Positions 7,824 through 16,033 of a DNA stretch of 64,000 nucleotides are shown piece by piece. The notes beneath the pieces were generated by a model. The model worked only from the letters and a program-made list of their open reading frames with translations, made no database searches and was not told where the DNA came from. Source of the stretch: Streptomyces sp. ADI96-02 (GTDB lineage: Bacteria > Actinomycetota > Actinomycetes > Streptomycetales > Streptomycetaceae); the NCBI RefSeq assembly GCF_003846185.1, contig NZ_ML123034.1, forward strand, positions 6,381,407 through 6,445,406. Reading direction: 5' to 3'. Numbering within the stretch: the first letter of the stretch is position 1; every line of letters starts with the position of its first letter. A program made the position numbers and the translations under genes.

Positions 7824-10055
7824 ATGCCCAACCGCCGTCAGTTCCTCGCCGGTTCCGCCGCGGCACTGGCTCTCGCGGCCCTGCCCGGGGCCCCGGCCGC
7901 CGCCGCGCCGCGCGCCGCCCGCCGCGCCCCGAACATCGTGCTGATCCTCGCCGACGACCTCGGATACGGCGAACTCGGCGCCTACGGCCAGAAGAAGATC
8001 ACCACACCGCGCATCGACGCCCTCGCCGCTCAGGGCCTGCGCTTCACGCAGGCGTACTCGGCGGCGGCGGTCTGCGCCCCCTCGCGCTGCTCGCTGCTGA
8101 CGGGCCTGCACAGCGGACACGCGGCGGTGCGGCAGAACCCGTTCGCCGGGGACGAGGGCCAGGGCAGGCTGCGCGAAGGCGACACCACGTTCGCCGAGGT
8201 GCTCCGCACCCGCGGCTACCGCACCGGGTGCATCGGCAAGTGGGGCTTCGGGCCGGATCTGGCAGACCAGCCCAGCCACCCCAACTCCCGTGGTTTCGAG
8301 GAGTTCTACGGATACATCAACCACGGACACGCGCACGAGTACTACCCCGACCACCTGTGGCGCAACGCGGAGTGGTCCCCGATACCGGAGAACGCCGACG
8401 GAGCCCAGGGAGCGTTCGCGGCCGATCTGATCGAGCGGCGCGCGCTGGACTTCCTCGACGACCACGCCGACGAGCCGTTCCTGCTCTTCCTCACCCCCAC
8501 CCTGCCGCACTTCCCCAACGTGATCCCCGACAAGGACATGGGTGCGTACGCCGGCACGACCTGGGGCAAGCCCGAGAAGGCGCACGCCGCCCAGATCACC
8601 CGCCTGGACACGCTCGTCGGCAACGTCACCGACCGCCTGAAGTCCCTCGGCATCGAGCAGGACACCCTGGTCCTCGTCACCAGCGACAACGGACCGCACG
8701 AGGAGGGCGGTCCCGAAGGCCCGGTCAACCCGGACTTCTTCGACGCGAACGGCCCGCTGCGCGGCTACAAGCGCAATCTGCACGAAGGCGGGGTGCGCGT
8801 CCCGCTCATCGCCTGGCAGCCGGGCACGATCGCGGCGGGCGTCACCGACCGGCCGACGCCGCAGCTCGACCTGCTGCCCACCTTCGCCGAGCTGGCCGGC
8901 GCGCCCGCACCCGGCGACCTGGACGGGACGTCGGTGGCGCCCCTGCTGTCGGGCGTCGCGACCGCGCCGAACCCGTATCTGTACTGGATGCGCAACGACC
9001 CCTACTCGGGCCGGCTCAGCGAGCAGGTGGACAGGAACCGCGGGAAGCGGCTGGCGGAGGCCGTCCGCAGGGGCGACCTGAAGGCGATCCGCTTCGCGCC
9101 CGCCCGCGACCGGTCGGCGCCGGACAGCCAGTGGGCGCTGGAGCTGTACGACATCGCCCAGGATCCGGGCGAGACGAAGGACATCGCCGCGGCCAACCCG
9201 GCGGCGGTCGCCGAACTGACCGCCCTGATGCGCTCCTCGTGGGCCGACTCCTACCCCCGTGAGCCGTACGGGGTGAGGCTCGCGGGCACGACCCTCGCGG
9301 TCCCCGGCCGGATCTTCACGGTCGACACGTCCTTCGGCAACGCCTCGGCCTCGGCCTGGGCCGGCCCCGAGGTGCGGCTCGTCGTCCCGACCGGCTGGCA
9401 GGCCCGCGCGACCACGCCCTCGACCGCGAGTTCCCTGGCCGGCGGCGGCTCGTTCACGGTGACCTGGGAGGTGACCCCGCCCTCGACCCTGAGGGTGGGC
9501 GCGGCCGCCACCCTGCGCGCGGAGGCCACCGCGACGTTCGGCGGCGGCGCTCTGGCGTTCGGCGACACCAGAACCGTCACCGCCGTGGCGTCGCTGCCCC
9601 AACCTCCCGCCGCCGACGCCTATATGAGCGACCTGACCTGGGTCTCGGCCGTCAACGCCTGGGGGCCGGTCGAGCGCGACGCCTCCAACGGCAAACAGGC
9701 CGCCGGAGACGGATCCCCGATCAGCCTGAGCGGAACCGTGTACGCGAAGGGACTCGGCGTGCACGCCAGGTCGGACGTCCTCTTCCATCTGGGCGGCCGT
9801 GCGAAGCGCCTGACCGCCCACGTCGGCATCGACGACTTCTCCGCCCGCCAGTCCGACGCCGGAGCGGTCAGGGCCCGTGTCCTCGGCGACGGCGTGCCCC
9901 TCTTCGACAGCGGAACGCTGACCGCCGCGGGAGGCCCGAAGCGCGTCGACGTGGACGTGACGGGTGTGTTCGCGCTGCGGCTGCTCGTGGAGGACGCCAA
10001 CGGCAACGGCGCGTACGACCACACGTCATGGGCGGACGCCGGGATCACCGTCTGA
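7824..10055 (+). CDS. Tat-exported type I sulfatase with C-terminal NPCBM domain
   Basis: A 743-residue sulfatase. The N-terminus NRRQFLAGSAAALALAAL is a twin-arginine signal with cleavage near AAAAP. The alkaline-phosphatase-fold core begins at PNIVLILADDLGYGELG, whose Asp pair binds the metal. C84 in CAPSR is the residue converted to formylglycine, and DNGPHEEGG supplies further active-site residues. After the catalytic domain (~30-480) comes an Ig-like/NEW3-type segment, then an NPCBM domain (~595-743; GLGVHARSDVLFHLGG), usually a galactose-type carbohydrate-binding module. The Tat route fits a protein folded and modified in the cytoplasm by the divergent FGE. Likely substrates are sulfated galactose-containing glycans. 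Start ATG 7824 has GGAGG 4 bp upstream. Confidence 0.92.
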   Translation: MPNRRQFLAGSAAALALAALPGAPAAAAPRAARRAPNIVLILADDLGYGELGAYGQKKITTPRIDALAAQGLRFTQAYSAAAVCAPSRCSLLTGLHSGHAAVRQNPFAGDEGQGRLREGDTTFAEVLRTRGYRTGCIGKWGFGPDLADQPSHPNSRGFEEFYGYINHGHAHEYYPDHLWRNAEWSPIPENADGAQGAFAADLIERRALDFLDDHADEPFLLFLTPTLPHFPNVIPDKDMGAYAGTTWGKPEKAHAAQITRLDTLVGNVTDRLKSLGIEQDTLVLVTSDNGPHEEGGPEGPVNPDFFDANGPLRGYKRNLHEGGVRVPLIAWQPGTIAAGVTDRPTPQLDLLPTFAELAGAPAPGDLDGTSVAPLLSGVATAPNPYLYWMRNDPYSGRLSEQVDRNRGKRLAEAVRRGDLKAIRFAPARDRSAPDSQWALELYDIAQDPGETKDIAAANPAAVAELTALMRSSWADSYPREPYGVRLAGTTLAVPGRIFTVDTSFGNASASAWAGPEVRLVVPTGWQARATTPSTASSLAGGGSFTVTWEVTPPSTLRVGAAATLRAEATATFGGGALAFGDTRTVTAVASLPQPPAADAYMSDLTWVSAVNAWGPVERDASNGKQAAGDGSPISLSGTVYAKGLGVHARSDVLFHLGGRAKRLTAHVGIDDFSARQSDAGAVRARVLGDGVPLFDSGTLTAAGGPKRVDVDVTGVFALRLLVEDANGNGAYDHTSWADAGITV

Positions 10056-10060
10056 CCGGC

Positions 10061-10102
10061 CGGACGCGGGCCGCTCGGCCCCTCGGCCACGGCCCGCGTC
10101 CG
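10061..10102 (+). terminator. Terminator hairpin after sulfatase gene
   Basis: CGGACGCGGGCCG (10061-10073) pairs perfectly over 13 bp with CGGCCCGCGTCCG (10090-10102), 5 bp after the sulfatase stop codon. Confidence 0.7.
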
Positions 10103-10137
10103 AGGTGCGAGACCGTGTCCCGGCACGCTTCGAAGCT

Positions 10138-10154
10138 GTATACTAGCTGTATGC
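10138..10154. promoter_or_regulatory. GntR-type operator upstream of gntR
   Basis: GTATAC (10138-10143), five bases, then GTATGC (10149-10154), 22 bp upstream of the gntR start codon. The same pair with the same 5-bp spacing recurs at 13226-13242 in front of the transporter/DUF2848 genes. This is best explained as the binding site of the adjacent regulator, with autoregulation. Confidence 0.6.
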
Positions 10155-10176
10155 AGTTGTGGCCGCGGAGGGACCG

Positions 10177-10803
10177 ATGACGTCGGGCAGGGAGAAGGCG
10201 TACGCCTTCCTCAAGGAGGACGTTCTCACCGATCCGGACCGCCAGGGCGAGTTCCTCTCCGAACAGGAGCTGGCGAACCGCATCGGCGTCTCCCGCACCC
10301 CCGTCCGCGAGGCGCTGCTGCTGCTCGCCGCCGAGGACCTCGTACGGCTGGTCCCCAAGCGCGGAGCGCAGATCGTTCCGCTCTCGGGGCGCGAGATCAC
10401 CGAGCTGATGGAGCTGCGCGGCATCGTCGAGCGGTACGCGGCGGAGCGGGTCATGCCGGGAGCGCCGGACCTGATCTCCGGACTGACCGGACTCCTGGAG
10501 CGCCAACGGACGCTGAGCCGACCCGAGTTCGCCCGGGAGTTCATCGCCGTGGACCACCTCTTCCACGCGACGATCGTCGCGGCGGCGGGCAACTCCCTGC
10601 TCGACCGGCACTACGACGGGCTGCGCAGCCGGCAGATCCGGGCCGGCGTGGTGGCGCTGTACAACCAGCAGGGCAGGCAGGAGTCCGTCCTGACCGAGCA
10701 TCAGGACATTCTGGCGGCCATCGCCTCCGGGGACCGGCCGGCCGCCCGAGCGGCGATCGACGCACACCTGGAGACGACGCTCAAGGTCCTGCTCGCGGGT
10801 TGA
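10177..10803 (+). CDS. GntR-family (FCD subfamily) transcriptional regulator
   Basis: A 208-residue regulator. The N-terminal winged helix has the GntR signature (SEQELANRIGVSRTPVREALLLLAAEDLV, ~28-60). The C-terminal all-helical FCD domain (~75-205) has the usual metal/effector residues around the FVAVDH-like stretch EFIAVDHLFHATIVAAAGN. FCD regulators sense small organic acids and bind short palindromes. ATG 10177 is preferred because GAGGGA precedes it; the in-frame GTG 18 bp upstream lacks a site. The matching operator copies upstream of this gene and of the divergent MHS transporter/DUF2848 pair suggest it controls itself and that catabolic set. Confidence 0.88.
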   Translation: MTSGREKAYAFLKEDVLTDPDRQGEFLSEQELANRIGVSRTPVREALLLLAAEDLVRLVPKRGAQIVPLSGREITELMELRGIVERYAAERVMPGAPDLISGLTGLLERQRTLSRPEFAREFIAVDHLFHATIVAAAGNSLLDRHYDGLRSRQIRAGVVALYNQQGRQESVLTEHQDILAAIASGDRPAARAAIDAHLETTLKVLLAG

Positions 10804-10864
10804 GGGCCGTCCCGCCAGGACGTGGAGGGCCGTCCACCCCCAGAGCTTGCCGGGCAGCTCTCAG

Positions 10865-10896
10865 GGGGTGTCCGGCCCCGATCGGCCGGACACCCC
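10865..10896. terminator. Bidirectional terminator between gntR and nitrilase genes
   Basis: GGGGTGTCCGGCC (10865-10877) and GGCCGGACACCCC (10884-10896) form a perfect 13-bp stem with a 6-nt loop between two convergent genes. Confidence 0.75.
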
Positions 10897-10941
10897 TCCG
10901 CCGGGGCTCCGCCCCGTCTCTCCGCTCTTCGGCGTGCCCTC

Positions 10942-11760
10942 TCAACGGGCCTGCGGCAGCCTCCGGTTGGCCAGCACCGGAATGGTCCGCCGGACCGATG
11001 CGACCTCCTGCGGATCCACGTCCGCGACGAGCATCCCGGGTGCGGCCCCGAGCCGCTGCCGCACGGTCCCGTCGGGCCCGACGAACGCGCTGTGCCCGAT
11101 CCCGGTGGGCGCGGTGGACCCGGCCGGTCCGCCGCCCGCTCCGTCGTCGGAGGCCGCCGGGTCGGCCTGGCCCACGGCGGCCAGGAAGAGGGTGGCGTCC
11201 AGGGCCCGCGCCCGGATCAGCAGCTCCCACTGCTCGCGCTTGCCGGGGCCCGCGCCCCAGGAGGCCGGGAGCACCGAGAGCACGGCTCCGGCGTCGGCGT
11301 GCGCCCGGAAGAGTTCGGGGAAGCGCACGTCGTAACACGTGGCCAGCCCGATCCGGACGCCGTCCACGTCGATGGTCACGACCTCGGATCCCGCCGCCAC
11401 GGCGTCGGACTCGGCATAGCCGAAGGCGTCGTAGAGGTGGATCTTGTCGTAGGCGGCCTCGACACCCGGGCCGGTGGCGAGCAGGGTGTTGGCCACCTTG
11501 CCGTCCGGCGCCGGCGTGAACATGCCCGCGACGACGACCAGCCCGCTCTCCTCGGCCAGGAGCCGTACCGACGTGGCCCACGGGCCGTCGAGCGGTTCGG
11601 CGAGCGGCGCGAGCGGGGTACCGAAGCACGCCATCGCGGCCTCCGGGAAGACGATGACACGGGCGTCCTCGGCCGCGGCCCGACGTGCCTCGGCGCGAAG
11701 AAGTCCCAGATTCCGCTCCGGATCGGGTCCCGTGGTGATCTGGCTCAGCGCGATGCGCAT
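10942..11760 (-). CDS. Carbon-nitrogen hydrolase (nitrilase superfamily)
   Basis: A 272-residue nitrilase-superfamily amidohydrolase. The catalytic Glu-Lys-Cys triad is visible: E in VIVFPEAAM (~residue 43), K in AYDKIHLYD (~107) and C in GLATCYDVRFPE (~142), followed by the conserved DVRFPELFR. It is cytosolic and of the omega-amidase / carbamoylase-like size class. ATG 11760 has AAGGGAG 12 bp upstream. It lies 33 bp downstream of the MHS transporter in the same direction, so import and hydrolysis of one amide or carbamoyl compound is a reasonable reading. The exact substrate cannot be read. Confidence 0.85.
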   Translation of the reverse strand: MRIALSQITTGPDPERNLGLLRAEARRAAAEDARVIVFPEAAMACFGTPLAPLAEPLDGPWATSVRLLAEESGLVVVAGMFTPAPDGKVANTLLATGPGVEAAYDKIHLYDAFGYAESDAVAAGSEVVTIDVDGVRIGLATCYDVRFPELFRAHADAGAVLSVLPASWGAGPGKREQWELLIRARALDATLFLAAVGQADPAASDDGAGGGPAGSTAPTGIGHSAFVGPDGTVRQRLGAAPGMLVADVDPQEVASVRRTIPVLANRRLPQAR

Positions 11761-11793
11761 GGACTGTTCCAACTCCCTTGCGGACGACGGCGT

Positions 11794-13176
11794 TCAGTGG
11801 TTCGTTGCGGGCTCGACGAGGGTGGCGGGCTTCCCTCCGCCGGGCAGTTCCTCCTCATCGGCGTCCTTGCCGTCCCGGCCCAGGCTCACGCCGATGATGG
11901 TGACCACCGCTGTGACCGCCACGTAGAGGGCCAGCGGGATCCAGGAGTCGTACGCGTCGAGCAGCGTGGTGAACAGCAGAGGCGCGACGGCTCCGCCGAT
12001 GACCCCGGCCAGCGTGTAGGCGAGGGAGGACCCGGTGTAGCGCAACCGGGGCGAGAACTGCTCGGCGATGAACGCGGCCTGCGGCCCGTACATCAGCGAG
12101 TGGATGGCAAGCGCCACCACGACGCCCAGGGCGAGCAGCGGCCAGTTGCCCTCGCCGATCATCGGGAAGAACAGGAAGGGCCACACGCCCGCCGCCACGG
12201 CCGAGACGCCGTACAGCATGCGCCGGCTGACCCGGTCGGAGAGCGCTCCGGCCAGCGGGATGAGGAAGACCTGGAACGTGGAGCCGATCAATACGGCGGA
12301 GAGCGCCGCGCCGCGCGACATGCCCAGCTCGCCCGTGGCGTAGGTCAGCACGAAGACGGTGAACAGCGCGTACAGCACGTCCGGGGCGACCCGGCTGAGG
12401 ATCGCGGCGGTCAGCGCGCGCGGGTGCGAGGCGAACACTTCGCGGATCGGCGCCTCGGGCCGCGTCTGCTCGGCCTCCATCGCCTTGAAGACCGGGGTCT
12501 CCTCCAGCTTCGCGCGGATCCACAGGCCGAAGAAGACCAGGACCCCGGAGAGGAGGAAGGCCACACGCCAGCCCCACGAGATGAACTGCTCCTCGGTCAG
12601 CATGACGCCGAGGGCGGCGAGCACACCGTTGGCCATCAGGTTTCCGGCGGGCGGGCCGATCTGCGCGGCCGACGCGAGGAAGCCGCGCCGCTTCGGATCA
12701 CCGAACTCGCTGGAGAGCAGCACCGCCCCGCCCCACTCGCCGCCCACGCCGACACCCTGCGCGAAGCGGAGGACGACCAGGGCGATGGGGGCCGCCACGC
12801 CGATCGTGGCGTGCGACGGAAGCAGACCGATCAGGAGGGTCGCGACCCCGATCAGGACGAGTGTCGCGATGAGGACCTTCTTGCGGCCGATCTTGTCGCC
12901 GAGCCGCCCGAAGACGAACCCTCCCAGAGGTCGGGACACGTAACCGACGGCGTACGTCGAGAAGGCCAGCAGTGTGCCGGTGGCCGGATCGTCCGAGGGG
13001 AAGAAGACCTCGCCGAAGACCAGCGCGGCGGCCACCGAGTAGATGGCGAAGTCGTACCACTCCAGGGCGGTACCGGTGAGACTGGCGAAAAAGGCGCGGC
13101 GGACCGCCGACCCTTCGAAACGTTGAGCTTGCATCTCATCTTCCCTGCTCAGGCCCGTATGCGTGCTGTCGTTCAC
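11794..13176 (-). CDS. MFS transporter, metabolite:H+ symporter (MHS) type
   Basis: A 460-residue, 12-helix major facilitator of the MHS/ShiA-ProP-like family. It begins with the family hallmark TALEWYDFAIY (helix 1) and carries GRLGDKIGRKKVL in the helix 2-3 loop and FAQGVGVGGEWGGA. MHS proteins import organic acids and related metabolites with protons. GTG 13176 has GGAGAGG 4 bp upstream. It is divergent from the DUF2848 gene and followed by the nitrilase. The start region contains a 28-bp palindromic array of GntR-type half-sites. Confidence 0.9.
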   Translation of the reverse strand: MNDSTHTGLSREDEMQAQRFEGSAVRRAFFASLTGTALEWYDFAIYSVAAALVFGEVFFPSDDPATGTLLAFSTYAVGYVSRPLGGFVFGRLGDKIGRKKVLIATLVLIGVATLLIGLLPSHATIGVAAPIALVVLRFAQGVGVGGEWGGAVLLSSEFGDPKRRGFLASAAQIGPPAGNLMANGVLAALGVMLTEEQFISWGWRVAFLLSGVLVFFGLWIRAKLEETPVFKAMEAEQTRPEAPIREVFASHPRALTAAILSRVAPDVLYALFTVFVLTYATGELGMSRGAALSAVLIGSTFQVFLIPLAGALSDRVSRRMLYGVSAVAAGVWPFLFFPMIGEGNWPLLALGVVVALAIHSLMYGPQAAFIAEQFSPRLRYTGSSLAYTLAGVIGGAVAPLLFTTLLDAYDSWIPLALYVAVTAVVTIIGVSLGRDGKDADEEELPGGGKPATLVEPATNH

Positions 13177-13214
13177 GATGCCTCTCCTTGCTGAGGTGCG
13201 CTATCGACCTAGCG

Positions 13215-13242
13215 GCATACTTCTTGTATACAGGTCGTATGC
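13215..13242. promoter_or_regulatory. Composite GntR-type operator, divergent transporter / DUF2848 promoters
   Basis: Three hexamers with two 5-bp spacers: GCATAC (13215-13220), GTATAC (13226-13231) and GTATGC (13237-13242). The outer hexamers are reverse complements and the centre one is self-complementary, so the 28-bp array is symmetric. The right two hexamers repeat the site upstream of gntR (10138-10154). It would let one regulator silence both divergent genes. Confidence 0.65.
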
Positions 13243-13299
13243 GCAAGGCTTTGGCGCAAACAATCAACGTCGCGACCCCTGAAAGATGTGGAGAGACCC

Positions 13300-13986
13300 G
13301 TGGCACTCCTGACCTTCGAACTGCCCGACGGCACCACCCGGCGCGTCGATGTCGTCCAGGTGCTGAACGCCGGCTACGCCGGTCGCAGCCAGGAGGACGT
13401 CGCCGCGCACGTCGCCGAACTGGCCGAGCTGGGGGTGCCGGCCCCGTCGGTGATCCCCGCTCTCTACCCCGTCGCCCCCTACCTGGCCCAGCACACCGAC
13501 CAGGTGAGCGTGCAGCACGGGCGTACGTCGGGCGAGGCGGAGTGGGCCCTGGTGGTGGACGCCGACGGGGACGTGCTGCTGACCGCCGCCTGCGACCACA
13601 CCGACCGCGACCTGGAGGTGCACGGGGTGGCGTGGAGCAAGAACGCGGGCCCTGACGTCCTGGCCCGGCAGGCATGGCGGCTGGCCGACGTGCAGGAGCG
13701 GCTGGACGACCTGACGCTGCGGGCCTGGGTGAGCCACGCGGGCCGGGAGACGGCCATCCAGGACGGCACGCTGGCCGAACTGCTCACGCCCGGATACTGG
13801 GTTGAGGTGCTGCGCGAGCGCGGCGACCTGCGACCGGGGACCGTGCTGATCTCGGGCACCATCCCCATGGCGGGTGGCGTCGACCAGTTCGCCGACCGCT
13901 GGCGCGTCGAACTCGGGGACCCGGCCACGGGAGCGGTGATCGAGCTGGCCTACGACGTGGTGCCGATGGCCGAACCGATCGGCTGA
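13300..13986 (+). CDS. DUF2848 family protein (fumarylacetoacetase-fold related)
   Basis: A 228-residue protein resembling the DUF2848 family, which is distantly related to fumarylacetoacetate hydrolase-like enzymes. Characteristic stretches are SVQHGRTSGEAEWALV, TAACDHTDRDLEVHGVAWSKN and the C-terminal RWRVELGDPATGAVIELAYDV. GTG 13300 is preferred because GGAGAG lies 4 bp upstream; the earlier in-frame GTG overlaps that site. The divergence from an MHS transporter, the nitrilase beyond it and the shared operator imply a role in catabolism of an imported organic acid or amide. No catalytic residue can be assigned with certainty. Confidence 0.75.
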   Translation: MALLTFELPDGTTRRVDVVQVLNAGYAGRSQEDVAAHVAELAELGVPAPSVIPALYPVAPYLAQHTDQVSVQHGRTSGEAEWALVVDADGDVLLTAACDHTDRDLEVHGVAWSKNAGPDVLARQAWRLADVQERLDDLTLRAWVSHAGRETAIQDGTLAELLTPGYWVEVLRERGDLRPGTVLISGTIPMAGGVDQFADRWRVELGDPATGAVIELAYDVVPMAEPIG

Positions 13987-13995
13987 CCACGCCGC

Positions 13996-14031
13996 CGGGC
14001 CGGGAGCCGCCGTACGGCGGCCCTCGGCCCG
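13996..14031. terminator. Bidirectional terminator
   Basis: A 16-bp stem with two mismatches around a 4-base GTAC loop (arms 13996-14011 and 14016-14031; the inner 16 bases GCCGCCGTACGGCGGC are a perfect palindrome) lies between convergent genes. Confidence 0.65.
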
Positions 14032-14098
14032 CACCGCCCTCCGCCGCGGCCAGGACGAAGGGCGCGCGAGAGGGCGCGGCCGAGGTGTGGCGTGCGGT

Positions 14099-15022
14099 TC
14101 AGCCGACGGTCAGGACCAGCTTGCCGCGGGTGCGGCCCGCACGGCTGATCCTCCATGCCTCCGCCGCTTCGGCCAGCGGGAGGGCGCGGGCCACCGGGAC
14201 GCTGAGCCTGCCCTCCTCGGCGAGACGGGCGAGCGCCGCCAGGCCGTCGGCGTCAGGACGCACCCAGACGTAGTGGCCGCCGCCGGACCGGGCCCCGGGC
14301 TCCACGATCGAGGCCAGCCGACCGGGTTCGCGCAGAAGTCGCCAGGAGACCTCCAGCGCCTCTCCGCCGACGAAGTCGAGGACGGCGTCGACGCCTCCGG
14401 GCGCCAGGGCGAGAACGCGGTCCGCCAGCCCCTCTCCGTACACGACGGGCTCCACGCCCAGCCCGCGCAGGAACGCGTGGTTGTGCTCGCTCGCGGTGCC
14501 GATCACGCGTGCGCCCCGCGCCCGCGCGATCTGCGCTCCCAGCGAACCGACTCCGCCCGCGGCGGCGTGGATGAGCACGGTCTGGCCTGCGGCCACCTTC
14601 ACCCGCTCGATGGCCTGGTACGCGGTCAGCCCCGCCAGCGGCAGACCCGCGGCCTGCTCCCAGGAGAGCGACGCCGGCTTGTGCGCGAGCATGCGGACGT
14701 GGGCCGACACCAGCTCGGCGTAGGCGCCGAGCTGGACCGTGTCCTTGCGGATGTAACCGAAGACCTCGTCGCCGACCGCGAACTCCGCGACGTCGAACCC
14801 CACGCGCTCCACGACGCCGGCCACGTCCCACCCCGGAATCTGCGGGAACCGGCTCTCCATCAGCCCGTCCAGCCGTCCTTCGGCGAGCTTCCAGTCCACC
14901 GGATTCACCCCTGCCGCCCGCACCCGGACGAGCACTTCGCCGGGAGCCACCTTCGGCTCGGGGTGATCGGAGAGCTCCAGGTCGTCGGCGGATCCGTAGC
15001 GCTTGAGTGTTATGGCCTTCAT
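14099..15022 (-). CDS. Zinc-independent MDR oxidoreductase (NADPH:quinone reductase-like)
   Basis: A 307-residue medium-chain dehydrogenase of the quinone oxidoreductase type. The N-terminal GroES-like domain (GVNPVDWKLAEG, PGWDVAGVV) is followed by the NADPH-binding Rossmann domain with LIHAAAGGVGSLGAQIARARGA. It lacks the Cys ligands of zinc alcohol dehydrogenases, so it should be a zinc-free enone/quinone reductase. ATG 15022 (MKAITLKRYG) is where family homology starts. A TATATT box ends only about 6 bases before this ATG on the minus strand, so the message is probably leaderless. It is a stand-alone gene. Confidence 0.87.
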   Translation of the reverse strand: MKAITLKRYGSADDLELSDHPEPKVAPGEVLVRVRAAGVNPVDWKLAEGRLDGLMESRFPQIPGWDVAGVVERVGFDVAEFAVGDEVFGYIRKDTVQLGAYAELVSAHVRMLAHKPASLSWEQAAGLPLAGLTAYQAIERVKVAAGQTVLIHAAAGGVGSLGAQIARARGARVIGTASEHNHAFLRGLGVEPVVYGEGLADRVLALAPGGVDAVLDFVGGEALEVSWRLLREPGRLASIVEPGARSGGGHYVWVRPDADGLAALARLAEEGRLSVPVARALPLAEAAEAWRISRAGRTRGKLVLTVG

Positions 15023-15248
15023 ACCGACAATATACATGCAAACGCGTGATACGGGCGTGTGCAACATTGTTGCCCGGCGGTTGCCCGAGAGGCGGGCGCG
15101 GTTCATACCTGCGCGGTGGAGTGAGCGGTCCGATCTTCCCCTGGGGCCGCTCGGACAAGGCTGCGCGCGCGTGCGGTGCGGCGGGTGCCGGCATCACCCG
15201 GAGCGACCCGCGCCGCCCGTGTTCCGCCGGCCCCGCCGCTCACGTCCG

Positions 15249-15785
15249 TCAGATGTTCACTGTCGTGTCGAAGTGCACGAAGAGCGCGTTGGGGTCGCTG
15301 GGGGAGTACAGCTGAATCGTGACGATGGTGCGGCCGGGGACGTACAGGGTCGTGGTCGCGGCGGCGACGTTCAGCTGCAGGGTTCTGACGGTCCCGTCGC
15401 ACGTGACCGTGGTGCCGGCCACCCCCTGCGAGCCGTTGTCCTGCCCGACGACGACGTCGATCCGGGAGTCCGAGGGGGATCCCGTGGGGCAGGAGTAGCT
15501 CATGCTGACGTTGACGCTCGCGATGGTGGCGTCGACGGTCGTTCCGTACTGGAGCGTGCCTGTCGAGGGGTCGCCGATCACGGGAGGCGTGGGGTTGGTG
15601 GAACCCGGCTGGCCCGCGCCGTTCACCGTGGCGTTGGCCTGCCCCGAACCGTTGGAGACGGCGATGGCCGTGAGTTTGGTGTTGCCGTCGCCACCGTCGC
15701 CGGAGGCGGTGGCGGCCGTGGCCGTTCCCAAGAGGCAGGTGCCGGCCAGCAGTACGGTGGCGAGTGACGACGCGCGCTTGTTCAC
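15249..15785 (-). CDS. Secreted protein of unknown function
   Basis: A 178-residue exported protein. Residues 1-31 are a Sec signal peptide (NKRASSLATVLLAGTCLLGTATAATAS). The mature part is Gly/Thr/Ser-rich and looks all-beta: a short linker (PGSTNPTPPVIGDPSTG), then ~105 residues with alternating hydrophobics and two cysteines (SYSCPTG, TVTCDG) that could form one disulfide. GTG 15785 has AGAGGGA upstream; the longer in-frame ORF above it shows no homology features. I do not recognise a family. Its neighbours give no clue: a quinone reductase downstream and the phosphatase operon upstream. Confidence 0.7.
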   Translation of the reverse strand: MNKRASSLATVLLAGTCLLGTATAATASGDGGDGNTKLTAIAVSNGSGQANATVNGAGQPGSTNPTPPVIGDPSTGTLQYGTTVDATIASVNVSMSYSCPTGSPSDSRIDVVVGQDNGSQGVAGTTVTCDGTVRTLQLNVAAATTTLYVPGRTIVTIQLYSPSDPNALFVHFDTTVNI

Positions 15786-16033
15786 TTCGGGAATCCCTCT
15801 CGCGTGGACGGCCTCTTGCGGGCCGCGTTGGAGACTCCCTATCGCGCCGTCCGCGCGGTGGGTGTTCCTGCGAGGCATGTCGCGGCGGTGTTCACCTCTG
15901 TGCCCACCGGTCGGCGGTCGTCCGGTCTGGGGGCGTCGAGCGTGGCGACCACCGCGTGCGCGAAGCACCGTACGCCGTCGGGCAGCTCACAGCACGAACG
16001 CGCGACGACGGCGACGACGCCGGAGCCGCCGTG

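Noticed and set aside
6705..10055. Long plus-strand ORF of 1116 codons
   Set aside because: The first third is antisense to the FGE gene and lacks homology; the sulfatase starts at 7824 with its own ribosome site and Tat signal.
10822..13194. 790-codon plus-strand ORF
   Set aside because: It is antisense to the nitrilase and MHS genes, with a Gly/Arg/Glu/Gln-rich translation typical of a mirror frame in high-GC DNA.
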